Source: Gordonia zhenghanii
GTDB lineage: Bacteria; Actinomycetota; Actinomycetes; Mycobacteriales; Mycobacteriaceae
Length of the DNA: 64,000 bases
Assembly: GCF_021738965.1 (NCBI RefSeq)
Contig: NZ_JAKKOQ010000001.1
Coordinates: 434,001 to 498,000, forward strand
Direction: 5' to 3'
The notes under the pieces are model-generated. The model saw nothing but the letters and a program-made list of their open reading frames with translations, was not told the DNA's origin and did no database searches. This document shows, one piece after another, positions 43,227 through 53,051 of the stretch (positions are counted from its first letter, which is position 1; every line of letters begins with the position of its first letter). The position numbers and the translations under genes are program-made.

Positions 43227-44344
43227 TGTGCACTCGTGTCCTCTGGCCGGACGCCGACGGTTCGGTCATCGTCGGCCGGAACATGGACTTCCACCAGAAT
43301 CTCCACACCAACCTCTGGAAGCTTCCGCGCGGCGTCAAACGTGACGACCGTGTCGACGGCGCGTTCACGTGGACTGCCAAGTACGGCAGCGTCGTCGCAG
43401 GCGTCTACGACATCCTGTCGACCGACGGCCTCAACGAGAAGGGGCTCGCAGGCCACATCCTCTGGTTGGCCGAGTCGGACTACGGCACGCCGTCGTCCTC
43501 GCGCACCCAACTCGCGATGTCGGTGTGGCTGCAGTTCTATCTCGACAACTTCATGACGGTCGACAAGGCCGTCGCGTGGTCGAACGAGCACAACCCCCAG
43601 GTCGTTCCGATGGCCGACCCGACGGGCAAGAGCAAGCCTGCGCTCCACCTCGCCCTCGACGACGCGACCGGAGACTCGGCGATCTTCGAGTACATCGACG
43701 GGGAGTTGAGGATCTTCCACAGCCGGGATCACCTGGTGATGACGAACTCGCCGACCTACGACAAACAACTCGAGTTGGTGCGCAAGTACCAGGGGCTGGG
43801 CGGTGACGACCCCCTGCCGGGTACGTGTCTCGCGGCCGATCGGTTCGCCCGCGCGTTGTACTACGTCAACGACCAACCGACACCGACGTCACAGGTCCAG
43901 GCGATGGCCGCCATGATGAGCATCATTCGGAACTGTGCGCAGCCGTTCCGCAATCCGGAGCCGGGCAAGCCGGACGCGTCTCAGACGCTGTGGCAGGTCG
44001 TGATCGACCTGACGAACCTCCGGTACGCGTTCGAATCGACGACCACCCCCAACTTGGTGTGGGTCGACCTGGCCGATCTCGACTTCGCCGAGGGCTCCGG
44101 GGAGGCCAAGCTCGACCTCCTGAGCGAACTCGCGGTCCAGGGCGGTATCGCAGGTGAAGTCCACGCCCATTTCCGCAAGCATCACAGGTTCCACATCGTC
44201 TCGATCAAACAGGCCGAGCTCATCGGTGAAGCCGTCGTAGAGGCGACCAAGTCGCGTAGCAGCGTGAAGTCCGCGGAACGTCGTGTCCGCGAGATTCACG
44301 AGCTCGTCGAGAAGAAGCTGGTCGCAGTCGTCGACGCCGAATAG
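43226..44344 (+). CDS. Choloylglycine-hydrolase-family Ntn amidase
   Basis: A 372-residue Ntn hydrolase of the bile-salt hydrolase/penicillin V acylase family. Met is followed directly by Cys (MCTRVLW), so Cys2 becomes the N-terminal nucleophile. GRNMDFHQNL carries the conserved Arg and Asp, and MTNSPTYDKQL the Asn. No signal peptide is present. The likely reaction is cleavage of an N-acyl amide; the substrate is unknown. It is coupled to the upstream amidohydrolase and 33 bp before a ThrE-like exporter. Confidence 0.88.
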   Translation: MCTRVLWPDADGSVIVGRNMDFHQNLHTNLWKLPRGVKRDDRVDGAFTWTAKYGSVVAGVYDILSTDGLNEKGLAGHILWLAESDYGTPSSSRTQLAMSVWLQFYLDNFMTVDKAVAWSNEHNPQVVPMADPTGKSKPALHLALDDATGDSAIFEYIDGELRIFHSRDHLVMTNSPTYDKQLELVRKYQGLGGDDPLPGTCLAADRFARALYYVNDQPTPTSQVQAMAAMMSIIRNCAQPFRNPEPGKPDASQTLWQVVIDLTNLRYAFESTTTPNLVWVDLADLDFAEGSGEAKLDLLSELAVQGGIAGEVHAHFRKHHRFHIVSIKQAELIGEAVVEATKSRSSVKSAERRVREIHELVEKKLVAVVDAE

Positions 44345-44376
44345 CCGCACGGCGACGGGTCCTGAAGAAAGTAGCG

Positions 44377-45666
44377 ATGTCCCACGCTTTACCCGATCAC
44401 CTAGGTCCTGCCGACGAGAACGAGATGCTGACCCTGGTCACCGAAGTCGGTAACGCCCTCAACCGCTCGTCCTATCCGGTACCGCGGACCACCCAAGTGC
44501 TCCAGGAGATCTGCGCGGCGTACGACACCGACATCGCGGCGCAGGTGTTCGCGAACTATCTCATCGTGCTCGACCGCGACGCGAACCAGATCCAGATCAC
44601 GAACACCGGGCCCATCTACCGGTTCGATCAGATCGCCGACACCGAGAGCATCGTGCACCAGGTTCGTCACGGCGAGCTCTCGCCTCGCGCCGCGATCGAC
44701 GCATTGCAGAAGATCGCGGACTCACCGCCACCGGTGAACACCGTCCTACGCGCTGCAGGCTATGCGTTGATGGCGTTGGGCTTCGCGTTCTGTTTCCGCA
44801 TGAGCGTCACCGCGACGATCGCCGCCGTCGCCGTCTCGATCCCGTTGGCAGGCGTCATACTCTGGGGGCACGTCAAGGGAACGCTTGCCGCACTCATGCC
44901 GGTGCTGCTGACCTTCGTTTCCGCGTTAGCCATCACACTCTGGGCGGTACACGGCGGCCTGGAAGACCCTGTTCGACTCGCCGTGATCCCTGTCGTGACG
45001 CTCATTCCCGGAGCCGCCCTGGCCACCGGGCTGATCGAGATCACGGCGGGCGACATGGTCGCCGGGACGTCCCGGCTGGTGTACGCACTCGTGATTCTGT
45101 TATCCATGGCATTCGGGCTGGCGTTGGCGATCGACATCGCAGGGATCACGTCGGCCGATCTACAAGACCTCACGAACTCACAGGCGCCCTCGTGGGTTCT
45201 GGCCTTGTCCGCACCGGTGTTCGCGATCGGAGCGATGTTGTACTTCTGCACCCCGCGATCCCTGTGGTTCTGGGTGATCGGCCTCTCGATCGGCAGCTTC
45301 TGGCTCAACATCGCCTTGGCCAAGGTCATGCAGTCGGCGTTCGCAGGCGGTGTCGCGGTCGGCGCCGCCCTGTTAGTCGCGTGGGCGATCAACGCCCACG
45401 TGAAGAGCCGTCCGAGTGTGCTGTCGATGTTCCTCCCCACCTTCTGGCTCATGGTCCCCGGGTCATTGGGGTTCGTCGCCGTCAGCGGGGCCATCACCGC
45501 CGACCAACAGTTGGGAAGCCTCGGGACCAATGCTGCGCTGTCGTTGCTCAGCATGGCGGTCTCGATGATGATCGCGAGCGTGATCGCGCCTCTGATCACG
45601 GGGCGACTGCCGCGATTGCGCAGAACCCCGAACCACCGAGCCCCGTCCGGCAACCGCCACCGATGA
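44377..45666 (+). CDS. ThrE-family threonine/serine exporter-like protein
   Basis: A 429-residue protein. The N-terminal domain (LVTEVGNALNRSSYPVPRTT, to about 125) is followed by about ten hydrophobic helices (AGYALMALGFAFCFRMSVTA, ILWGHVKGTLAALMPVLLTF, SFWLMVPGSLGFVAVSGAIT). It is shorter and clearly diverged from the ThrE at 11039. As the third gene behind two amide hydrolases it may export their amino-acid-like product (inference). Confidence 0.8.
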   Translation: MSHALPDHLGPADENEMLTLVTEVGNALNRSSYPVPRTTQVLQEICAAYDTDIAAQVFANYLIVLDRDANQIQITNTGPIYRFDQIADTESIVHQVRHGELSPRAAIDALQKIADSPPPVNTVLRAAGYALMALGFAFCFRMSVTATIAAVAVSIPLAGVILWGHVKGTLAALMPVLLTFVSALAITLWAVHGGLEDPVRLAVIPVVTLIPGAALATGLIEITAGDMVAGTSRLVYALVILLSMAFGLALAIDIAGITSADLQDLTNSQAPSWVLALSAPVFAIGAMLYFCTPRSLWFWVIGLSIGSFWLNIALAKVMQSAFAGGVAVGAALLVAWAINAHVKSRPSVLSMFLPTFWLMVPGSLGFVAVSGAITADQQLGSLGTNAALSLLSMAVSMMIASVIAPLITGRLPRLRRTPNHRAPSGNRHR

Positions 45667-45674
45667 GGAGCGTC

Positions 45675-45706
45675 GCCGAACGGGGTCTGGGCCGAACGGG
45701 GTCTGG
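45675..45706. repeat. Exact 16-bp tandem duplication
   Basis: GCCGAACGGGGTCTGG occurs twice head to tail in the 47-bp spacer between convergent thrE-like and lpdC genes. Confidence 0.8.
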
Positions 45707-45713
45707 GTGTTCT

Positions 45714-47099
45714 TTACAGGTTGATCATGTGACCGATCGCGCCGTGGAAGGTCTCCTGCAGCGCTTCGCTCATGGTCGGGTGGGTGTGGACGTTGCGCGC
45801 CAGTTCTTTGGCGGTCAGGTCCCACTTCTGCGCGAGGGTCAGCTCGGGCAGCATCTCGGAGACGTTGTCGCCGACCAGGTGGCCGCCGATCAACTCGTCG
45901 TCGGCGCCGTCGGTGATCAGTTTGACGAAGCCTGCCGGAGCTCCGAGGCCCTGCGCCTTGCCGTTGGCCGAGAACGGGAACTTGGTGACCTTGACGTCGT
46001 AGCCTTCGGCCTTCGCTTGCTCTTCGGTGAGACCGAAGGACGCGACCTGCGGCTGGCAGAACGTGGCGCGCGGCATCATCCGGTAGTCGCCGAGCGGCAT
46101 GGTCTCGGCGCCTGAGATGGTCTCGGCGGCGACGACGCCCTGGGCTTCGGCGACGTGCGCGAGCTGCAGCTTGGCGGTGACGTCGCCGATCGCGTAGATG
46201 CCGTCGACGTTGGTCCGCATCCGGTCGTCGATGGCGATGGCTCCGCGGTCGGTGAGTTCGACGCCGGTCTTCTCCAGGCCGAAGCCTTCGACGCGCGGTG
46301 CGAATCCGACCGACATGAGGACCTTGTCGACGGTCAGACTGCCGTCGTTGCCCTTGGCGTCCTTATAAGACACGACCACCTGGCTGCCCTGGTCGTCGAT
46401 GGTCTGCACGCCGGTGCCGGTCATCAGTTTGATGCCGAGCTTCTTGTACGCCTTGGTCATCTCCTTGGAGACGTCGGCGTCCTCGTTCGGCAGGATACGA
46501 GGCATGAACTCGACGATGGTGACGTCGACGCCGTAGTTGGCCAGCACGTAGCCGAACTCCATGCCGATGGCGCCCGCGCCGACGATCACGATCGACCTCG
46601 GGAGGTCCCGCGTCATGATCTGGGTCTCGTAGGTGACGACGTTCTCGCTCAATTCGACACCGGGCAGGAGTTTGACGGTGGAGCCGGTGTCGATGATGAC
46701 GTCGTCGAACGTGATCTCGCGGTCGCCGACCCTGATGGTCTTGGCGTCGACGAACGTCCCGTAGCCGTCGATCTCGGTGATCTTGTTCTTCTTCATCAGG
46801 AAGTGGACGCCCTTGACGATGCCGTCGGACACGGTCCGACTGCGATCGAACGCTGCACCGAAGTCGAACGACACGTCTCCGCTGATCCCGAAGGTCTTCG
46901 CTTCGTGATTGAAGACGTGCGCGAGTTCCGCGTTGCGGAGCAGTGCCTTGGACGGGATACAGCCCACGTTCAGACAGACACCGCCCCACCACTTCTCTTC
47001 GATGACGGCAGTCTTCTTGCCGAGTTGGGAGGACCGGATCGCGGCCACATACCCACCAGGGCCACCACCGAGGACAACTGTTTCAAAATGTTCAGCCAC
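45714..47099 (-). CDS. lpdC: Dihydrolipoamide dehydrogenase
   Basis: A 461-residue flavoprotein disulfide reductase, the E3 subunit of 2-oxoacid dehydrogenase complexes and, in mycobacteria, part of peroxynitrite defence. The FAD motif is [13 protein letters not shown], the redox disulfide [16 protein letters not shown], the NAD motif [15 protein letters not shown], and the C-terminal active-site His/Glu lies in [11 protein letters not shown]. It is highly similar to LpdC (Rv0462). The GTG at 47099 matches the family N-terminus. Confidence 0.95.
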   Translation of the reverse strand: MAEHFETVVLGGGPGGYVAAIRSSQLGKKTAVIEEKWWGGVCLNVGCIPSKALLRNAELAHVFNHEAKTFGISGDVSFDFGAAFDRSRTVSDGIVKGVHFLMKKNKITEIDGYGTFVDAKTIRVGDREITFDDVIIDTGSTVKLLPGVELSENVVTYETQIMTRDLPRSIVIVGAGAIGMEFGYVLANYGVDVTIVEFMPRILPNEDADVSKEMTKAYKKLGIKLMTGTGVQTIDDQGSQVVVSYKDAKGNDGSLTVDKVLMSVGFAPRVEGFGLEKTGVELTDRGAIAIDDRMRTNVDGIYAIGDVTAKLQLAHVAEAQGVVAAETISGAETMPLGDYRMMPRATFCQPQVASFGLTEEQAKAEGYDVKVTKFPFSANGKAQGLGAPAGFVKLITDGADDELIGGHLVGDNVSEMLPELTLAQKWDLTAKELARNVHTHPTMSEALQETFHGAIGHMINL

Positions 47100-47157
47100 G
47101 ACGTCAAGCCTAACGCGCGTCGTCAGGTCGCGACGCGTGTCCGTGATGGACATTTTC

Positions 47158-47184
47158 AATCAATGTTTGAATCAACGATTGATT
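47158..47184. promoter_or_regulatory. Repeated TTGATT-type half-sites (probable TetR operator)
   Basis: AATCAA (47158-47163) and TTGATT (47179-47184) form an inverted pair, and TTGAATCAA (47167-47175) sits between them. The cluster lies 19 bp before the TetR start and 59 bp before lpdC on the other strand. Confidence 0.5.
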
Positions 47185-47202
47185 AGTGGTTCACTTCACG
47201 TC

Positions 47203-47790
47203 ATGGCGACAGACGTGACGCGCACCCGACTCCTCGACGCCGCCGAGCAACTGCTCACCACCACGCCATACGAGGATCTGCGGCTGCGCGCGGTCTGCGC
47301 TCAGGCCGGCGTGAACCCAGCAGCCGTCCACTATCACTTCGGCTCCCGAGAAGCCCTGGTGACAGCGCTACTCCAAGACCGGCTGGAACCGTTCTGGGCC
47401 GCAGCCCTCGACGAGTTGGCCCACGGCCGCGCCACCGTCCGCGAGATCGTCGACGCGATTCTCGCCCCACTCGCCCGACTTAGGGACGACCCCGTCGCCG
47501 CATCGCTGCTCAAACTGCTCGGCCGTTTCGTCCTGGCGCGCCCCGACCTGCCGTGGACCGCCACCTGGTTCCAGACCCAGGCTTGGGTGGCCATTCTCAC
47601 GTCGGCGACCGGGGTCGACGACGCCACCGCTCGCCGTCGGTGGCGGTTCGCGTTCGCGATCCTGATGACCGAGCTCTCCGCGCCGACTCCACCGAGCGTC
47701 GCCGCCGTCGACGCACTCGGCGACTTCCTCACCGCGGGCCTGAGCGCCCCGCTCTCGACTGCCCCGCTCGCAACTGCCCCGACCGACTGA
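47203..47790 (+). CDS. TetR-family regulator
   Basis: A 195-residue TetR protein. The HTH reads TRTRLLDAAEQLLTTTPYED, LRAVCAQAGVNPAAVHYHFG. The C-terminal domain is helical with the repetitive tail APLSTAPLATAPTD. The ATG directly precedes the HTH. It is divergent from lpdC and 29 bp before the OYE-like gene, which it probably controls. Confidence 0.88.
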   Translation: MATDVTRTRLLDAAEQLLTTTPYEDLRLRAVCAQAGVNPAAVHYHFGSREALVTALLQDRLEPFWAAALDELAHGRATVREIVDAILAPLARLRDDPVAASLLKLLGRFVLARPDLPWTATWFQTQAWVAILTSATGVDDATARRRWRFAFAILMTELSAPTPPSVAAVDALGDFLTAGLSAPLSTAPLATAPTD

Positions 47791-47819
47791 TCAGCCCGAA
47801 CCGAAGGAAACACCAGCCC

Positions 47820-49070
47820 ATGTCTCCCCTGTCCACCACCGATCCGTTCGCCCCCGCCACGCTGGGGCCGATCACTCCCCGTAACCGGCTCATCAAATGT
47901 GCGACGTTCGAAGGTCGCACCCCCGACGCTCTGGTGAGCGACGACCTCATCGAGTTCCATCGGGAGGTCGCCGCGGGAGGAGTCGGGATCAGCACGGTCG
48001 CGTACTGCGCTGTGAGCCCGGAGGGACGCACGGACCGCCACCAGATCTACCTGCGCCCCGAGGCGGCCGACGGCCTCCGGCGACTCACCGACGCGATCCA
48101 CGGCGGAGGCGCGTTGGCCGCCGCACAGTTCGGCCACGCCGGACCCGTCGCGAACTCGATTTCCAACCGTGCCGCCGCGCTCGGGCCGGGACGCATCCCC
48201 GCGCCGATGGGCATGGCACTGACCCGACGGATGGACGCCGACTCGATCGCGACGTTGACCCGCCAGTTCGCGGACGCGGCGCGTCTGGCCGTCGACTGCG
48301 GCTTCGACGCGATCGAGATTCACTGCGGCCACAACTATCTCCTCAGCTCGTTTCTGTCGCCCCTGTTGAATCATCGACAGGACAACTACGGCCGCACCGT
48401 CGAAGGGCGCGCGCGGCTGGCCCGCGAGGTCATCGAAGCCGTGCGCGAGGCCGTCGGCGATCAAGCCGCGGTGTGGGCCAAGCTCAGCATGTTCGACGGG
48501 GTCGGGAAGCCCGGCGTCGGCAGGGGCGGCCACCCGTGGAGCGGACTCAACGTCGACCAGGCCTGCGAGACGGCCCGTCTGTTCGAGGCTGACGGATTCC
48601 TCGACGCCATCGAGCCGACCGCGGGCAGCTCGTTGCTCAACCCGATGTACCTGTTCCACGGTGAGGCGCCACGGACCGAGTTCGCGGCGGCGTTCGACGG
48701 CGTGATGCGCGTCGGCCTCAAGGCTGCGGCTCCCGTGTTCCTCAAGCACTACCCGTATCGGGACGCCTACCTGCTGCCCTTGGCGCAGGAACTCCGCAAG
48801 GCGGTGTCGATGCCGTTGATCCTCCTCGGCGGCGTCACCGACCGGTCGTCGATGCAGACCGCTCTCGACGAGGGATTCGACTTCGTCGCGATGGGTCGCG
48901 CACTGCTGCGCGAACCCGATCTGCCGCTGATGATCCAGAACGATCCGTCGACGACGTCCCGATGCGTGCACTGCAATCTGTGCATGCCGACCATCTACTC
49001 GAAGACGCGTTGCCCAATTCGTGACGGAGAAGTTCCGGATCCCCTGTCACCTGCAGGTTCATCCGAATAG
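47820..49070 (+). CDS. Old-yellow-enzyme-like NADH:flavin oxidoreductase
   Basis: A 416-residue FMN TIM-barrel oxidoreductase. RNRLIKCATFEGRTPDALVS at the N-terminus, AQFGHAGPVANS, GFDAIEIHCGHNYLLSSFLS and NYGRTVEGRARLAREVIEAV are family motifs; LLGGVTDRSSMQTALDEGFD ends the barrel. The C-terminal CVHCNLCMPTIYSKTRC resembles the Fe-S cluster loop of 2,4-dienoyl-CoA-reductase-type members, although the second half of that enzyme is absent. It follows a TetR gene by 29 bp. Confidence 0.87.
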   Translation: MSPLSTTDPFAPATLGPITPRNRLIKCATFEGRTPDALVSDDLIEFHREVAAGGVGISTVAYCAVSPEGRTDRHQIYLRPEAADGLRRLTDAIHGGGALAAAQFGHAGPVANSISNRAAALGPGRIPAPMGMALTRRMDADSIATLTRQFADAARLAVDCGFDAIEIHCGHNYLLSSFLSPLLNHRQDNYGRTVEGRARLAREVIEAVREAVGDQAAVWAKLSMFDGVGKPGVGRGGHPWSGLNVDQACETARLFEADGFLDAIEPTAGSSLLNPMYLFHGEAPRTEFAAAFDGVMRVGLKAAAPVFLKHYPYRDAYLLPLAQELRKAVSMPLILLGGVTDRSSMQTALDEGFDFVAMGRALLREPDLPLMIQNDPSTTSRCVHCNLCMPTIYSKTRCPIRDGEVPDPLSPAGSSE

Positions 49071-49233
49071 ACGACCTGGGTTTGCGGGGTTCGAGTTTCA
49101 CTCCCGCGCCAATAGTGCTACGGATTACTTAGTCCGTTCGGGGGGAACGACCCTCGATTGTCTACCGGCTGAGAAGCCTCACCGGCCCGGCAGAGTTTCG
49201 CATTCGCCGGGTCGGCTACGTATCGGAGGCACG

Positions 49234-50643
49234 ATGGCAGACGCGCCAGCAACCCAAGACTTCGCCGCACCCAGTCCCAAAGCCATTCGCAAGGCGATCA
49301 CAGGGTCGGCGATCGGTAACGCGACCGAGTGGTACGACTACGGCGTCTACGCCGCGACCACCACATATCTCACCGATGCCTTCTTCCCCGGGGAGATGGG
49401 CGGGATCGGCACGATGCTCGGTTTCGCCGTGTCATTCGTGCTGCGGCCGCTCGGCGGCTTCGTCTGGGGTCCGATCGGCGACAGGCTGGGCCGCAAGGCC
49501 GTTCTCGCCATGACGATCCTGCTGATCTCGGTGGCCACGGCGCTGATCGGTGTGCTGCCGACGCACGCCTCCGTCGGTGTCTGGGCCCCGGTTCTGCTGA
49601 TCCTGCTGCGCGTGGTGCAAGGCTTCTCCACGGGCGGCGAGTACGGCGGCGCGGCGACCTTCATGGCCGAGTACGCGCCGGACAACAAACGCGGCAAGCT
49701 GGGCAGCTTCCTGGAGTTCGGCACCCTCGCAGGTCTGTCGGCCGGTACCGGCTTCGTGTTGATCATGACCACGCTCGCGGACCACAACATCTTGCTGGAC
49801 ACCGACGACATGGCGACCTGGGGTTGGCGTGTCCCGTTCCTGTTCGCACTGCCACTCGGCCTGGTCGGCCTGTACCTGCGGTCCCAGCTCGACGACTCCC
49901 CGGTGTTCACCGAGGTCGACAACGAGCGCAGCAAGGAAGCTCACGACAAGCACATCGACGAGCCGTCGATGCTCGGGCAGCTCAAGACGACCATCGTCGA
50001 CTACTGGAAGCCGATCGTCATCATGTTCGGCATGGTCGTGGCTCTCAACGTCACGCAGTACACGCTGTTGGCCTACCAGCCGGACTATCTGAAGAACACG
50101 CTCGGCATGGACGAGACGCAGGGCTCGATCGTGATCCTCATCGGGCAGGTCGCGATGATGGCGCTCATCCCGTTCTTCGGAGCGCTGTCCGACAAGGTCG
50201 GCCGCAAACCCATGTGGTGGACGTCGCTGATCGGGCTGTTCGTCTTCGCACTTCCGATGTACTGGCTGATGGGTCAGGGACTGGCGTGGGCGATCATCGG
50301 ATTCCTGATCCTCGGCCTGTTGTACCTGCCGCAGCTCTCCACGATCTCGGCGACGTTCCCGGCGATGTTCCCGACGCACGTTCGCTACGCAGGCTTCGCG
50401 ATCGCGTACAACGTGTCGACCGCTGCGTTCGGCGGCACCGCCCCGCTCGTGAACGAGTCCGTAGTCGAGAGCACCGGCTGGCTCGAGTTCCCGGCGTTGT
50501 ACATGATGCTCGCCTGCGTGGTCGGCATGGTCGCCCTCGCCTTCCTCAAGGAGACTGCGGGCGCGTCGCTGCGCGGCACCGACATCCCCGAGCAGCACGC
50601 AGGCCCGGAGACCGAGGTCGAACTCGCGAAGACGACGGGCTAG
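49234..50643 (+). CDS. MFS transporter of the metabolite:H+ symporter (ProP-like) family
   Basis: A 469-residue, 12-TM transporter. GNATEWYDYGVYAATTTYLT is the MHS signature; GDRLGRKAVLAMTILLISVA is loop 2-3, and GFSTGGEYGGAATFMAEYAP and DKVGRKPMW the repeat. Relatives import proline/betaine, citrate, ketoglutarate or shikimate. The ATG at 49234 was chosen because GGAGG lies 5-9 nt upstream. The 163-bp spacer before it holds no gene. Confidence 0.9.
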   Translation: MADAPATQDFAAPSPKAIRKAITGSAIGNATEWYDYGVYAATTTYLTDAFFPGEMGGIGTMLGFAVSFVLRPLGGFVWGPIGDRLGRKAVLAMTILLISVATALIGVLPTHASVGVWAPVLLILLRVVQGFSTGGEYGGAATFMAEYAPDNKRGKLGSFLEFGTLAGLSAGTGFVLIMTTLADHNILLDTDDMATWGWRVPFLFALPLGLVGLYLRSQLDDSPVFTEVDNERSKEAHDKHIDEPSMLGQLKTTIVDYWKPIVIMFGMVVALNVTQYTLLAYQPDYLKNTLGMDETQGSIVILIGQVAMMALIPFFGALSDKVGRKPMWWTSLIGLFVFALPMYWLMGQGLAWAIIGFLILGLLYLPQLSTISATFPAMFPTHVRYAGFAIAYNVSTAAFGGTAPLVNESVVESTGWLEFPALYMMLACVVGMVALAFLKETAGASLRGTDIPEQHAGPETEVELAKTTG

Positions 50644-50701
50644 TGCCCGCTGCCGCAGGTCTCACCCGCCGCCGAACCGAACCACGGCATTCGCCTGCGC
50701 G

Positions 50702-50935
50702 CAGGGTTCCGCCGTCGCTGTTGAGGAACGCCGAGACGGTCTTGGCGATCACGTGCTCCATCCGCACGTCCTTCTCACCGGTACGCAGGTTGATCCGCGC
50801 CGTCGATTTGAACTCGAGCCGATCGGACTCCCCCGCCTCGGGGAGTTCACCGATCGGTGCAACGTCCGGGCGCTGGAAGCGGGCAGCGGCGAGCCCATAG
50901 ACGAACTGATCCTCCAGATGTGCGGCCGGTCTCAC
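50702..50935 (-). pseudogene. Truncated AlbA_2 (Schlafen-like) DNA-binding domain gene
   Basis: The minus strand encodes about 78 residues that match the first part of an AlbA_2 domain: ESDRLEFKSTARINLRTGEK, then MEHVIAKTVSAFLNSDGGTL. Homology stops exactly before the usual LLIGV strand, and the frame then runs into unrelated sequence beside the transporter stop. GTG 50935 may be the original start. It looks like the left-over N-terminus of a larger gene. The remaining bases of the 356-bp gap (50644-50701 and 50936-50999) show nothing more. Confidence 0.6.
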
Positions 50936-50999
50936 CGCAGACAAGCATATCGACGCAGCATCGGCCCTATGCCGTTCACCGCAGCACTCCGCACGTAAC

Positions 51000-53051
51000 G
51001 TGGATCCGGTGACCGATGCGAACACGAACGACCCGCACCTGTGGCTCGAACAGATAGACAGCGACGAGGCGCTCGACTGGGTGCGCGCCCACAACGCCCC
51101 GACCGTCGACGAGTTGACCGGCTCGGAGCGGTTCACGCAGATGCAGGCGGACACGCTCGAGATACTCGACACCGACGACCGAATCCCGTACGTGCGGCGT
51201 CGCGGGGAGTATCTCTACAACTTCTGGCGGGACGCGGCGCATCCGTACGGCCTGTGGCGGCGGACGACGCTCGAGCAGTACCGCGCGAATTCACCCGAGT
51301 GGGACGTGCTGATCGACGTCGACGCCCTGCGCGACGCGGAGGGCGAGAACTGGGTGTGGGCTGGGGCGTCCATGTTGCGACCCGACTACGAGCGCGCACT
51401 GGTCTCGCTGTCGCGCGGCGGAGCCGACGCGACCGTGGTCCGCGAGTTCGACGTCGCGTCCCGCGACTGGGTCGACGGCGGCTTCGCGCTGCCGGAGAAC
51501 AAATCGAACGTCTCGTGGATCGATCGCGACACCGTGTACGTGGGCACCGAGTTCGGCGAACAGCCCGACGGCGAGGGCTCGTGGACGTCGTCCGGGTACC
51601 CGCGCGTGGTGAAACGGTGGAGACGCGGCACCGACCTCGCCGACGCGCAGACGGTGTTCACCGGGAGCGTCGCCGACGTCGCGATCGGGGCGGGCTTCGA
51701 TCCGACGCCGGGCTACGAGCGCCACTTCGTGTACCGGGCGACGGACTTCTACAACAGTGACGACTTCGAGATCGTCGACGACGAACTCGTCTCCATCGAT
51801 GTCCCGTCCGACGCGTCGCACGCCGTGCATCACAACCATCTGATGGTGTCGCCGAAGTCCCCGTGGACCGTCGGCGGCGTCGAGCGCGCCCCGGGATCGC
51901 TGATCGTGTTCGACTACCCCGCTTTCCAGGCGGGCGATCGCACCCACCGCGTGCTCTTCGAACCGGACGAGCACACGAGCCTGCAGGACTACGCGTTCAC
52001 CCGCTCGCGGCTCGTCCTGACGACGTTGCACGACGTCGCGACCCGGCTGCAGACATTCGAGATCGACACGTGGGAGCCTGCCGAGCTCGCGGGCGTCCCC
52101 GAGTTGGCGACCGTCGGCGTCCTCGACGTCGATCCCGAGCACAGCGACGAGATCTGGCTGTCGTCCAGTTCGTTCACCCAGGCGCCGTCGCTGCTGTACG
52201 GCGACGCCACGACCGGCGTGGCGCCGATCAAGTCGTCGCCCGAGCACTTCGACGCGGCGAACGTCGTCGCCGAACAGTTCTTCGTGACCTCCGACGACGG
52301 AGCCGACGTCCCCTATTTCGTCGTCAAACGCGACGACGTGACGACCGGGCCGACCCTCCTCTACGGATACGGCGGATTCGAGAACTCGTTGACCCCCGGC
52401 TATCTGGGAGTGACGGGTCGCAATTGGATCGCGCGCGGCGGGACCTTCGTGTACGCGAACATCCGGGGCGGCGGCGAGTACGGTCCGACGTGGCACACCC
52501 AGGCCCAGAAGGCCGGCCGCCACCTCGTGTACGAAGACTTCGCGGCCATCGCCCGCGACCTCGTCGCACGCGGTCTGACGACACCGCAGACGCTCGCTGC
52601 TCGCGGCGGCTCCAACGGCGGGCTGTTGATGGGTGTCATGACGACGAACTACCCGGAACTGTTCGGCGCACTCGTCTGCCAGGTCCCGCTGATCGACATG
52701 CGGCGCTATCACCTGCTGCTGGCAGGCGCGTCGTGGATGGCCGAGTACGGCGATCCCGACGACCCGTCCGACTGGAAGTTCATGTCGAAGCACTCGCCCT
52801 ATCAGCGAGTCCGCGCCGACGTCGAGTACCCCGAACTCCTGGTGACGACGTCGACGCGCGACGATCGAGTCCATCCCGGCCACGCTCGCAAGTTCACGGC
52901 GCGGTTGGAGGAGACCGGACACCGGGTCCGGTACTACGAGAACATCGAAGGCGGCCACGGCGGCGCCGCGGACAACAAGCAGTCGGCCTTCAAGGAGGCC
53001 CTGGCGTACGAGTTCCTATGGCAGACAGTCGGCGCGCGAGGCTCGGTGTGA
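51000..53051 (+). CDS. Prolyl oligopeptidase family serine peptidase (S9A)
   Basis: A 683-residue S9A peptidase. An N-terminal beta-propeller precedes the alpha/beta-hydrolase domain from about 430: GYGGFENSLTPGYLGVTGRN, nucleophile elbow GGSNGG (Ser538), the Asp in TSTRDDRVHPGHARKF and His653 (EGGHGG). It cleaves short peptides, often after proline. GTG 51000 or GTG 51009 can start it; the second would be nearly leaderless after TAACGT. The stop overlaps the next gene (GTGA). It corresponds to Rv0457c. Confidence 0.93.
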   Translation: MDPVTDANTNDPHLWLEQIDSDEALDWVRAHNAPTVDELTGSERFTQMQADTLEILDTDDRIPYVRRRGEYLYNFWRDAAHPYGLWRRTTLEQYRANSPEWDVLIDVDALRDAEGENWVWAGASMLRPDYERALVSLSRGGADATVVREFDVASRDWVDGGFALPENKSNVSWIDRDTVYVGTEFGEQPDGEGSWTSSGYPRVVKRWRRGTDLADAQTVFTGSVADVAIGAGFDPTPGYERHFVYRATDFYNSDDFEIVDDELVSIDVPSDASHAVHHNHLMVSPKSPWTVGGVERAPGSLIVFDYPAFQAGDRTHRVLFEPDEHTSLQDYAFTRSRLVLTTLHDVATRLQTFEIDTWEPAELAGVPELATVGVLDVDPEHSDEIWLSSSSFTQAPSLLYGDATTGVAPIKSSPEHFDAANVVAEQFFVTSDDGADVPYFVVKRDDVTTGPTLLYGYGGFENSLTPGYLGVTGRNWIARGGTFVYANIRGGGEYGPTWHTQAQKAGRHLVYEDFAAIARDLVARGLTTPQTLAARGGSNGGLLMGVMTTNYPELFGALVCQVPLIDMRRYHLLLAGASWMAEYGDPDDPSDWKFMSKHSPYQRVRADVEYPELLVTTSTRDDRVHPGHARKFTARLEETGHRVRYYENIEGGHGGAADNKQSAFKEALAYEFLWQTVGARGSV

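Noticed and set aside
49071..49233. Possible small gene before the MHS transporter
   Set aside because: The in-frame codons before ATG 49234 encode no recognisable sequence, and a GGAGG site marks the real start.
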